A stretch of DNA of 37,167 nucleotides from the NCBI GenBank assembly GCA_964347035.1, contig CAYFXE010000028.1, positions 1 through 37,167 of the forward strand, read 5' to 3'. Below, one piece after another: positions 16,850 through 24,320 of the stretch. The stretch is from CAYFXE01 sp964347035 (GTDB lineage Bacteria > Acidobacteriota > Aminicenantia > Aminicenantales > Aminicenantaceae). Positions within the stretch are counted from its first letter, which is position 1. Each line of letters starts with the position of its first letter. The notes under the pieces are model-generated. The model worked only from the letters and a program-made list of their open reading frames with translations. It was not told where the DNA came from and ran no database searches. A program made the translations under genes and the position numbers.

Positions 16850-17929
16850 TTATTTCTCTATTTTTCGTGTTGCTAATCCCGTGGCCACCCCAAACAGAGC
16901 AGCCAACTCTTGGTTAAACATAGGGTCAAATCTCTTTTCGTCAAGGTAGATTTTCTGGAAAGGATTGAAAATTTCTGTTTTTATGTTGAATTTTCTTTCA
17001 AAATAAAGAGCAAAGTCTTTCAACTTAGAGAGACCTCCGCTTAGGAATATTTGCTCGATTTTTCTTTCTTGCTTTTCACCGGCTTCGTAGAACGTGAACG
17101 TTTTTTCAATTTCCTCGAGGAGATTCTCGATGTTCGTGTGAAGGGAAGTGTCCAGCTGCTCTTTGGAGATGTTTTGGAGCGGAAGGCCTTTTATAGCCTT
17201 CTCGGCATCGTCAAAATTAATGTTTAAATCCTTGCTCAGGTTTTCAGCAAAAAAGTATCCTCCCAAGGACAGATCACGGAATAACTGAGGGATGCCTTTT
17301 TCTATGATAATGAGGTTTGTGATGTTCGCGCCTATGTTTATGATGACCACAGTTTTTTCTCTAAGAATTTCCGGATAGTTTATCTCCATGGAATTCTGAA
17401 GTGCAAAAACGTCTACTTCGATGGCTTCCAAATTCTTGCGGGCTTGGTGGACAACGTTGCTGTAGTTGGAAATCTTATCTTTCTTAGCTGCGACCAGTAA
17501 GATATCCAAGTTCTTTTCCGTGGATTCAGGCGATGATTTCAGGATGGCATAATCTACATTCGTCTCTTCGTAGGGATAAGGTATATTATGCTTAGCTTCC
17601 CAGATAATGGACTCAGCCAATTCTTCTGTTTCCATGTCGGGCAGGGAGATCTTTTTGATGATCACTGAGTTACCAGAGACGGCAATCGCCACATTTTTGT
17701 TGATAATCTTGTTCTCATCAAAGATCATCTTGATTTTTTCCACTACTGCAGAGGAATCGATGATGGTTCCTTCAACGATAGCGTCTCGGGGGAGGAGTTC
17801 ATAGCCTATTTTTTTGACTTCGTAGGCATACAGGGTTTCTTTTTTCTTTGGGCTAAGCTCGATGGCCTTAATGGAATTAGATCCAATGTCTAACCCAACT
17901 AATCCTTTTTCTCGGCCTAAACCGAACAT
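16850..17929 (-). CDS. pilM: Type IV pilus assembly protein PilM (actin-like ATPase)
   Basis: The 359-residue cytoplasmic actin-fold protein has the first phosphate motif GLVGLDIGSNSIKAIEL (about 10-26), a second phosphate motif VVIINIGANITNLIII (about 190-205) and an adenosine motif LSGGLSKLKDF. It recruits PilN at the inner face of the membrane. AAGGAAG lies upstream of the ATG. It follows coaD by 23 bases, an unusual pairing that places CoA synthesis and pilus assembly on what is probably one transcript. Confidence 0.93.
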   Translation of the reverse strand: MFGLGREKGLVGLDIGSNSIKAIELSPKKKETLYAYEVKKIGYELLPRDAIVEGTIIDSSAVVEKIKMIFDENKIINKNVAIAVSGNSVIIKKISLPDMETEELAESIIWEAKHNIPYPYEETNVDYAILKSSPESTEKNLDILLVAAKKDKISNYSNVVHQARKNLEAIEVDVFALQNSMEINYPEILREKTVVIINIGANITNLIIIEKGIPQLFRDLSLGGYFFAENLSKDLNINFDDAEKAIKGLPLQNISKEQLDTSLHTNIENLLEEIEKTFTFYEAGEKQERKIEQIFLSGGLSKLKDFALYFERKFNIKTEIFNPFQKIYLDEKRFDPMFNQELAALFGVATGLATRKIEK

Positions 17930-17952
17930 TTTACTCTCTTCCTTTTATAGAT

Positions 17953-18447
17953 TTAGTTAAAATTCTTCTTTTTAAGTTTTTCTCTTATCTGTTTCTCTAC
18001 ATATTTGGGCACCAAATCCTTGAGACATCCGCCAAGCATGAAAATTTCCTTGACTAATTTTGAGCTAAGGTAGGTGTAACTCACGTTAGGCATCATGAAG
18101 AACGTTTCGATTTCCGGGTTCAATTTCCTGTTCATCAGGGCCATTTGAAATTCATATTCGAAATCTGATATGGCTCTTAGCCCTCTGATAACAATTTTTG
18201 CGTTGTTCTTTTTTGCGAAGTCAACGAGGAGGCCATGGAATGCTAGAACCTGTATATTTTTCTCTTTACTGAATACGACATGGATCATGTCCATCCTCTC
18301 TTTAGTCGTGAAAAGAGGGCTTTTTTCTGGGTTTTCTAGGACAGCCACGATCATTTTATCGAATATTTTTAGCCCTCTGCGGATGATATCCACATGCCCG
18401 TTTGTAATCGGGTCGAAAGAGCCAGGATAAACCGCTTTACTCTTCAT
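17953..18447 (-). CDS. coaD: Pantetheine-phosphate adenylyltransferase
   Basis: The 164-residue enzyme transfers AMP from ATP to 4'-phosphopantetheine, the penultimate step of coenzyme A synthesis. The nucleotidyltransferase signature is YPGSFDPITNGHVDII (residues 7-22, TxGH variant TNGH), and the second motif is YTYLSSKLVKEI (about 123-134). IRGLRAISDFEYEFQMALMN is also diagnostic. The length is standard. The rsmD gene that often precedes coaD is not here; instead there is a leader of about 220 bases with a promoter on the same strand. CoaBC, two steps earlier in the pathway, is also encoded in this window. Confidence 0.95.
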   Translation of the reverse strand: MKSKAVYPGSFDPITNGHVDIIRRGLKIFDKMIVAVLENPEKSPLFTTKERMDMIHVVFSKEKNIQVLAFHGLLVDFAKKNNAKIVIRGLRAISDFEYEFQMALMNRKLNPEIETFFMMPNVSYTYLSSKLVKEIFMLGGCLKDLVPKYVEKQIREKLKKKNFN

Positions 18448-18669
18448 CGTAGGGCTTTTTTAAACCTATGACGGTTAAGATGGTCAAAATCTCTCACCGC
18501 ACAATCCAGATTTTTTTGAAAAAAGTTATTTTCCGAGTAAATACCGTGGATGTCAGGAGTTGGGATCTTTCTCGGAGATCTAAGACTTAGGAGAGTACAA
18601 GGCTGGCTGATTGGGTTATCTACCCTTGGGGTAGTGATGTCTCGCACTTTACCCGGCTTACCTATAGTT
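18448..18669 (-). promoter_or_regulatory. Candidate structured 5' leader of the coaD-pil transcript
   Basis: If transcription starts about 7 bases beyond the -10 box at 18676-18681, the mRNA has about 220 untranslated bases before coaD. On the minus strand this stretch contains nested complementary segments: GGGT...ACCC enclosing CTACCC-CAA-GGGTAG, GATCT...AGATC, and CCGAG...CTCGG near a run of T. I do not recognise a known riboswitch class. The frame through this region (120 codons, 18444-18806) has no family-like features. It could be a regulatory leader or a separate small RNA. Confidence 0.3.
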
Positions 18670-18675
18670 TTTGAA

Positions 18676-18704
18676 AAGATATACCATATATTGTGAAATG
18701 TCAA
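18676..18704 (-). promoter_or_regulatory. Sigma-70-type promoter for coaD-pilMNOPQ
   Basis: On the minus strand TTGACA (18704-18699) is followed by a 17-base spacer and TATCTT (18681-18676). The -35 is a perfect consensus, the -10 matches four of six and the spacing is ideal. It faces coaD and the pil genes. Confidence 0.6.
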
Positions 18705-18806
18705 GTCTAAACTACTAAATATTGGAAAGAAATTTACTCTGTTAATGGAATAATGTCTTGTTGAAGCTTGTCCAAACGGAATGACTGTTGGTAATAACGA
18801 AGACAT

Positions 18807-19210
18807 TGTAATTCTCCTTTAATTATGTTCTTAAATTTACATATAGGCTGATAGCCGTCAATCACCGATATGGAGGATTCCTAAGGTTAATTTTAATAAG
18901 CTCTTCTCACCTCAAAAGACTAGGGAACATTCCTTTCAAAATCCGTGATGGAAGAGACTCATATGGTCAGGCTGAGTGCCTCGAAAACACGCGGAATTTC
19001 CGAAATGTCAATAAACAGTTAGCTCTAGCGAAGGCGAGTGAATGGAAAAAACCGTGAGCAAGGTAGAGCGGGCATGGTTCCTCTCTGCGGGAGAGAAGAG
19101 TGAGGCCTGAATCCGAGCAGCTTTTCTTATTATGGATGTGGAAATGCTTACATTTGCATCGTGGAGATTGATTTCTCTCATTTTTTAGAGGAAAATAAGG
19201 AGGAGGGGCA
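18807..19210. other. Intergenic stretch with no assigned gene
   Basis: This interval lies between the coaD promoter region and the methyltransferase gene and has no convincing reading frame. A short hairpin (CTCTC-TGCG-GGAGAG region near 19081-19096) and several imperfect complementarities are present, but I could not match it to RNase P RNA, tmRNA, SRP RNA, 6S RNA or a group II intron. It ends in a very strong Shine-Dalgarno sequence (AAGGAGGAGG, 19197-19206) for the next gene. Confidence 0.4.
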
Positions 19211-19936
19211 ATGAGAAAGGTAAGAGTTCTCGGAATTTTCTTCCTGATGGCCGTCTCTGTCAATTTGACTTCAGCAGAGGAGGATGATACCTATCCACAA
19301 CTCAGAAAAAAAATGGTTCGAACACAGCTCGAGTCTCGTGACATAGCCGATAAAGAAGTCTTGGAGGTCATGGGCAAAGTGCCCCGACATCTTTTTGTCG
19401 CTCCGAGGTATCGCCGCCAGGCTTACGAGGATTACCCCTTACCCATCGATGAGGGGCAGACCATCTCTCAGCCATATATTGTGGCTTTGATGACCCAGCA
19501 TTTGCAGCTGAAAAAAGGGGAAAAGGTCCTGGAGATTGGCACGGGCTCTGGTTATCAGGCGGCTGTGCTAGCTCATCTGACAGACCACGTCTATTCGGTT
19601 GAAATCAGGGAGAAACTCGCTGAGAAAGCCGCCGACGTCCTGGAAAAGCTCGGCTACAAGCAGGTCAAGGTGAAATGGGGAGATGGCTATTTCGGTTGGG
19701 AAGAGCAGGCGCCGTTTGATGCCATCATCGTCACCTGTGCGGCCAATCACGTGCCTCCCTCACTTCTTAAGCAGCTTAAAGAGGGAGGACGACTCATCAT
19801 TCCTGTCGGGAGCACCCTTTATTTTCAGACACTAACCCTTATCACCAAGATAAAGGGCAAACCAAAAGTGAAACACATCTTAGGCGTTCGCTTCGTGCCC
19901 ATGGTTGGAGAAGCCCAGAAAAGGAAGCGTCAGTAG
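19211..19936 (+). CDS. pcm: Protein-L-isoaspartate O-methyltransferase with signal peptide
   Basis: The 241-residue enzyme methylates isoaspartyl residues in damaged proteins using S-adenosylmethionine. Residues 1-22 form a typical signal peptide (RKVR, hydrophobic core, TSA before EEDD). The PCMT domain follows: RHLFVAP (59-65), GQTISQPYIVALM (82-94), SAM motif I VLEIGTGSGYQ (106-116) and EGGRLIIPVG. Most bacterial PCMTs are cytoplasmic, so predicted export is notable. The ATG has an excellent ribosome-binding site, and an internal start after the signal would lack one. Its last 57 bases overlap the end of the converging membrane-protein gene. Confidence 0.9.
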   Translation: MRKVRVLGIFFLMAVSVNLTSAEEDDTYPQLRKKMVRTQLESRDIADKEVLEVMGKVPRHLFVAPRYRRQAYEDYPLPIDEGQTISQPYIVALMTQHLQLKKGEKVLEIGTGSGYQAAVLAHLTDHVYSVEIREKLAEKAADVLEKLGYKQVKVKWGDGYFGWEEQAPFDAIIVTCAANHVPPSLLKQLKEGGRLIIPVGSTLYFQTLTLITKIKGKPKVKHILGVRFVPMVGEAQKRKRQ

Positions 19937-22303
19937 ATAAGCTCCTGCTGCCAGGAAGAGAACCAGATTATAACCTGCCCAGAAGGCTAGCATCAAAGCC
20001 GATATGGAGTTCACGACAGAAGAAAAGGCGTTTGTGGCCCAAGCCCAGGGGATTGTGCCCTGATCCGTTTTCATAAGTAACCGTATTCCTGTCGGAAACG
20101 GGAAGCCCATCAGAACCCCAAGGGGAAAAATAACAAGGAAGGTCAGGAGAATTTTCAGGGGGAGAGGGATTCCAAGACAGGCTCTAAAGAAGAGAGGAAG
20201 CAAAAGAAGATAGAGAAATATCAGTCCAGCACAGAGAAAGAGACTCTTCCTCAGATTCTTTTCCAGGGATTGACCGAGGACGCGTTTGGAGAGATAGCTT
20301 CCCACACCAGCAGAGAAGAGGAGAGAGAATAAAATAATGGCGATGGAGTAAAGAGGATGGCCTAAGAAAAGAATAAATTTCTGGATTAGGGTTATTTCGA
20401 CAAACATGAACGCTGTCCCGATAAGGCCAAAATAGAGAAAAATTTTCCACAGTATTGCCTCTTGAGGACCTTTTCTCTTCCGCAAAACGATAGGTGGAAG
20501 GAGAATGAGGATAAACGCGATGAGAACAGCCTGGAAGAAGAGGAGAGGGACGAGGAATTCGCCCTGAAGAAGAGGAAGCCACTTCTTGCCGAGGGCTTTA
20601 TAGGTTAAATTCAGCTTGGTGAGCTTGAGGAAGTTATAGAAGAATGGCCTGTCATCCGAGACAGGCTCAATCTCGAATAGATAGCTGTCATACAGCTCAT
20701 CCCGGCTCCTAGGATCGAGAAGCTTTTGTGTCAGATCGAAATAAACAGGCTTCTCGAAGACATTATGATTGTTGGCTTCTTCTTTCTGAATTCCTGGGTA
20801 ATAAACGAGATCGAAAAGACATTTCTCCGAAAAATTTTTTAATGTCTCGATCTGGTCACTCTGGAATGGACTCTTTTTGATGAAATAACTAATCGTCCCC
20901 CAACTTCGGATGGCTACGATTTGAGTCATCGGGTCCTGTTCATCCCTCTCCAGGGCTTCTATCCACGTGGCTAACACCCTGATTTCCTGTCTTGGAGGGG
21001 GCAGTAGATACAGACTCATACTCACCATCCCTTGAGGAGATAGCAAATCAAGAACCTGTTGGAAGGAGTCGAGAGTATAGAGGTAATGTTCCCCAAAACC
21101 GTACAGACCAGAGCTGGAAGAGCCAAAAACATCAGTCAGGGAAAACACGATCAGGTCGTATTCGCCATTTTCTGCAAACAAGGCTGCTCGGCTGGAGGCA
21201 GAAGTGATCTGAACATCGTCTCTTTTGTAGAGATTTCCGCTGAAGGAGGCCAAGTCTCGGGTGAGAAGCCCTGTGATCAAGGGATTGTTTTCTATGACCT
21301 TGATCGAAGGGGCCTTGAAGAAGACAGCGGCTAAAACATCCAAGCCTCCTCGTGGTTCGATGATGAGAGTTCGGGGAGACCGGATAAAGGAGTAGGCTAA
21401 AGAGGAAGGAAGGAATGAGAGGAATTCTGGGCTAGGTTCATGAGGGCCAGCATAGTGAGTGATGGCAGTCAGTTCTTCACCGTCGATCGAGACTCCGAGT
21501 TGAGGAGGAAGTGTTTTTTCATACAGAAGACTTAGGCCAGGAGCGTATCGGGCTGCCGGAGAATCGATAACATCTATTCGGGAGTAAGAATTCCATTTTG
21601 TGGAGAGATGCTTGGCTTTAGGATATTTCAAGGCCGTTGGGAGAGCCTTAAACGGAGATATCCGAAAACTCATCCAGGAAGGAGAGATGATAAGAAGAAT
21701 CGCTTCGGCTCCGATGAATAAAATGAGGATGGATTTGAAAAGAAAAGATCGCTTGAGACTGAAGAGATAAGAGGCGAGAAGGGCCAGAAGGGAGATGATA
21801 ACGATGACCCCCTTATCACCCTTTGGCAAAAAGATAATGGCCGCAAAGAGTGTGCCGACTCCGGCGCCGAAGAGATCCGAGAAATAGATCTTGTTGACAA
21901 GGGTGGCGCTCGAGGCGATCGCAAAGGATATGGTCAAACCTGAAAAGAAAAAAGGAAGACAGAGTAAAAAATAAAACAAAAAAACAAAGAAAATTTGGTC
22001 TTTATCCCAGGAAATTTTGATGAAGTCAAACGGAATTGAATTACAGAGGAAAAAGCTCGAAAGGATGGAAAGGGAGAGGAGGAGAGCGCTTGTTGAGAGA
22101 ACATTATCCCGATCAAACGACCCAATCCTTCTAAACATAGCCAAGAATGATCCGCTGGCGCCGTAGCCGAGAAAGGCAATACTTACGACCCAAAAGGAAA
22201 AGTGATATTGCTGGGATACGGAGAAATATCGAGTCAGAGATATCTCCAGGGAAAGGGTGGCGAGTGAGATCAGGAATATTCCCGCAAGCGTTCGGTATTT
22301 CAT
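19880..22303 (-). CDS. Polytopic membrane protein with spermidine-synthase-like methyltransferase-fold domain
   Basis: The 807-residue product has seven or so N-terminal transmembrane helices (about 1-210), a soluble central domain (about 215-580), and another set of helices (about 590-800). The middle domain resembles spermidine synthase: RTLIIEPRGGLDVLAA (motif I position), an acidic residue in IKVIENNP, and YDLIVFSLTD. The canonical GGGDG is replaced by PRGGLD, and the aspartates needed for aminopropyl transfer are not obvious, so true spermidine synthesis is unlikely. Membrane-embedded members of this family are common and mostly uncharacterised. The gene converges on and overlaps the methyltransferase gene by 57 bases. 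No strong Shine-Dalgarno precedes the ATG. Confidence 0.75.
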   Translation of the reverse strand: MKYRTLAGIFLISLATLSLEISLTRYFSVSQQYHFSFWVVSIAFLGYGASGSFLAMFRRIGSFDRDNVLSTSALLLSLSILSSFFLCNSIPFDFIKISWDKDQIFFVFLFYFLLCLPFFFSGLTISFAIASSATLVNKIYFSDLFGAGVGTLFAAIIFLPKGDKGVIVIISLLALLASYLFSLKRSFLFKSILILFIGAEAILLIISPSWMSFRISPFKALPTALKYPKAKHLSTKWNSYSRIDVIDSPAARYAPGLSLLYEKTLPPQLGVSIDGEELTAITHYAGPHEPSPEFLSFLPSSLAYSFIRSPRTLIIEPRGGLDVLAAVFFKAPSIKVIENNPLITGLLTRDLASFSGNLYKRDDVQITSASSRAALFAENGEYDLIVFSLTDVFGSSSSGLYGFGEHYLYTLDSFQQVLDLLSPQGMVSMSLYLLPPPRQEIRVLATWIEALERDEQDPMTQIVAIRSWGTISYFIKKSPFQSDQIETLKNFSEKCLFDLVYYPGIQKEEANNHNVFEKPVYFDLTQKLLDPRSRDELYDSYLFEIEPVSDDRPFFYNFLKLTKLNLTYKALGKKWLPLLQGEFLVPLLFFQAVLIAFILILLPPIVLRKRKGPQEAILWKIFLYFGLIGTAFMFVEITLIQKFILFLGHPLYSIAIILFSLLFSAGVGSYLSKRVLGQSLEKNLRKSLFLCAGLIFLYLLLLPLFFRACLGIPLPLKILLTFLVIFPLGVLMGFPFPTGIRLLMKTDQGTIPWAWATNAFSSVVNSISALMLAFWAGYNLVLFLAAGAYLLTLPFLGFSNHGHEANA

Positions 22304-22360
22304 GCCATCGAAAATACATTAAACTTGAAGGAGTGGAAAGTCAAATGAGTATGGACAACT

Positions 22361-22397
22361 AGTGACACAGTAACACAGTGACTCAGTCGATCAGTTC
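22361..22397. repeat. Octamer array ending in CAG
   Basis: TGACACAG, TAACACAG, TGACTCAG and TCGATCAG occur in direct succession (22363-22394), forming an 8-base period. The run CAGTGACTCAG within it is complementary to CTGAGTCACTG at 22497-22507, so the two flank the palindrome at 22402-22482. Confidence 0.6.
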
Positions 22398-22401
22398 GCT
22401 C

Positions 22402-22482
22402 GGGGTTAGGCTTCGTTATCTTGTTGGCCCCTTAACTTAATGCTTTGTCCTTCATACATTCTTCACGATGAAGCCTGACCCC
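22402..22482. repeat. GGGGTCAG-family palindrome, copy 2
   Basis: The left arm reads GGGGTTAGGCTTCGTTATCTT and the right arm GATGAAGCCTGACCCC. The arms pair over about 13 bases with one mismatch. The same ends and the same GTTATCTT extension occur in copy 3 (31546-31624), while the central 35 or so bases are unrelated. Confidence 0.75.
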
Positions 22483-22551
22483 AGCTTACGGAGTGCCTGA
22501 GTCACTGATATTGCTTTTCCTCGATTCTTGTGATAATTTTGGAAAAAAAAG

Positions 22552-23952
22552 ATGATTAGATTCGGGACCTCTGGATGGCGAGCCGTCATGGGGGAAGAGT
22601 TCACTTTCAAGAATGTCAGACTGGTGGTTCAGGCCATCGCGAAGTATCTTAAGAAGAAATTCCCTCATAAGGAAATGTCAGTTATCGTCAATTATGATAC
22701 GCGATTTCTTTCCGAAAGATACGCCTTAGAAGCGGCCAAGGTTCTGTCCCATAATAAAATCCATGTCTTGATGTCAGACAGGGATGCTCCTTCCCAAGCT
22801 CAAGCCTACCAGCTCATCAAGAGGAAATCTCAGGGCGGAATAAACTTTACTGCCTCCTTCAATCCTCCTGAATACAACGGGCTCAAATTCAACACCGAAG
22901 AAGGAGCGCCGGCTCTTCCTCAAGAAACAGATAGAATAGAAGAAGAGATCAGGCTCTTAGCCAAAGATTATTCCTGCTGTCCGTATTACCCTAAATCAGA
23001 GTACATCGAGAAAATCGATCTTCAAAATGATTATCTCAATTTCATCCAGAATAAAATAGACTTCAAGTTGATAAGAAAGTCCAAGATCAGAATCGCTGTT
23101 GATTTGCTTTACGGCACGAGCCGGGAATACCTAGATGAAATTCTCGAAGAAAATAACATCCCTGTCGAGGAAATACACGGATATATCGATCCTTACTTCG
23201 GCGGGATAACACCCTCCTGCTCCGAGGAGAACCTCGAGGAGCTTAAAAAACTTGTCCGGAAGAAAAAATGTCATTTGGGCATTGCCACGGACGCAGACGG
23301 AGACCGATTCGGTGTCGTGGACGAGAAGGGAAGGTTCATCGTTCAGAACCTCATCCTATCCGTCATCCTGGATTACCTAGTCTCGATGAAGGAATGGAGA
23401 GGGGGAGTGGCTCGATCGGTGGCCACGACTCATTTTGTAGACAGGATCGCTCGGGAATATGAGCTTCCCCTGTACAAGACTCCAGTCGGGTTTAAGTATT
23501 TAGCAGATTTGTTTTTGAGGAAAAAAATCATTTTTGGGGGGGAAGAGAGCGCCTGCATAGCTATAAAGGATCATCTTCCGGAAAAAGATGGTATATATGC
23601 TGGACTATTAGTGGCCGAGATGATGGCGGCTACCGGAAAAAGCCTTTCTGAGCTGATCAAGAGTCTTTTCCAGAAATACGGAAAAAGAATAGGTGACCAG
23701 CAAAGCATCCCCATAACCGCTGAGAACAGGAAAAAACTCAGGAAACTGATAAAGAATCCTCCTTCCCAGTTTGCGGGCCGAAATGTCCTCAACGTCGAGA
23801 CTATCGACGGCTTAAAACTGGATTTAACCGACGATGACTGGATTCTTCTCCGGTTCTCGGGCACTGAACCTCTCATCCGGTGCTATGGCGAAGCCACCTC
23901 CAAGCAAGACTTAGATAACCTCATGAAGTCAGGGTTGGAGGCCATCTCTTGA
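22552..23952 (+). CDS. Phosphoglucomutase/phosphomannomutase family phosphohexomutase
   Basis: The 466-residue product interconverts hexose 1- and 6-phosphates (glucose, mannose or an amino-sugar). It starts with the RFGTSGWRAVMGEEFT substrate loop. The phosphoserine loop is TASFNPPEYNG (100-110, Ser102), with Phe at the position that is His in the usual TASHNP. The metal loop DADGDRFGVVD (about 246), sugar loop GGEESA (about 328) and phosphate loop RFSGTEPLIRCY (about 434) are intact. The fold is complete, so it should be active; the substrate is not certain. An extended -10-like TGTGATAAT lies just upstream (22529-22537). The next gene starts with a TTG overlapping the stop codon. Confidence 0.88.
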   Translation: MIRFGTSGWRAVMGEEFTFKNVRLVVQAIAKYLKKKFPHKEMSVIVNYDTRFLSERYALEAAKVLSHNKIHVLMSDRDAPSQAQAYQLIKRKSQGGINFTASFNPPEYNGLKFNTEEGAPALPQETDRIEEEIRLLAKDYSCCPYYPKSEYIEKIDLQNDYLNFIQNKIDFKLIRKSKIRIAVDLLYGTSREYLDEILEENNIPVEEIHGYIDPYFGGITPSCSEENLEELKKLVRKKKCHLGIATDADGDRFGVVDEKGRFIVQNLILSVILDYLVSMKEWRGGVARSVATTHFVDRIAREYELPLYKTPVGFKYLADLFLRKKIIFGGEESACIAIKDHLPEKDGIYAGLLVAEMMAATGKSLSELIKSLFQKYGKRIGDQQSIPITAENRKKLRKLIKNPPSQFAGRNVLNVETIDGLKLDLTDDDWILLRFSGTEPLIRCYGEATSKQDLDNLMKSGLEAIS

Positions 23953-24305
23953 AGCGCAAGGAAAAGAAAGGAAAAGCTCATTTTCGAAAACGGCTGATTA
24001 TCGTCGCTTTGAGTTTTCTGTTTTTTATCTTGTTTATCGCCTCTTTCTTCGGAAAGAACGGTTTGATCGATATGTATCGATCTAAGAAGAAACATGACAT
24101 ACTGGTTATGGAAGTCGAACAACTCAAGAAGGAAAGGGCTAAATTAGAACGGGAAATCGAGGAGCTCGAGAATAATCCCAGAGCTGTCGAGAAGACGGCT
24201 CGGGAGAAACTCTGGCTGATGGAGCCTGACGAATTCGTCATCATAAAAAAGGACAAAGAAGAAAAGAAAAATAAGAACCTCAAAGATAAAAATCCGGATA
24301 AATAG
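23949..24305 (+). CDS. Septum formation initiator family protein (FtsB/DivIC-like)
   Basis: The 118-residue bitopic membrane protein has a basic cytoplasmic start (KRKEKKGKAHFRKR), one transmembrane helix (about 18-36), and a coiled coil (VEQLKKERAKLEREIEELEN, about 56-75). The short C-terminal motif AREKLWLMEPDEFVIIK is typical of FtsB/DivIC, which link FtsL and FtsQ/DivIB in the divisome. A lysine-rich tail follows. The start is a TTG overlapping the preceding TGA, with GGAGG eight bases upstream. Confidence 0.85.
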   Translation: MKRKEKKGKAHFRKRLIIVALSFLFFILFIASFFGKNGLIDMYRSKKKHDILVMEVEQLKKERAKLEREIEELENNPRAVEKTAREKLWLMEPDEFVIIKKDKEEKKNKNLKDKNPDK

Positions 24306-24320
24306 GTCAACTCTCATCCC

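Noticed and set aside
18444..18806. Minus-strand frame of 120 codons upstream of coaD
   Set aside because: No domain pattern, no good ribosome-binding site, and it spans the promoter and the candidate leader; more likely untranslated.
18890..19140. Possible RNase P RNA or group II intron fragment (GAGCAAGG-like string, several short hairpins)
   Set aside because: The universal RNase P segments and an intron domain V hairpin were not found; the resemblance is limited to a few bases.
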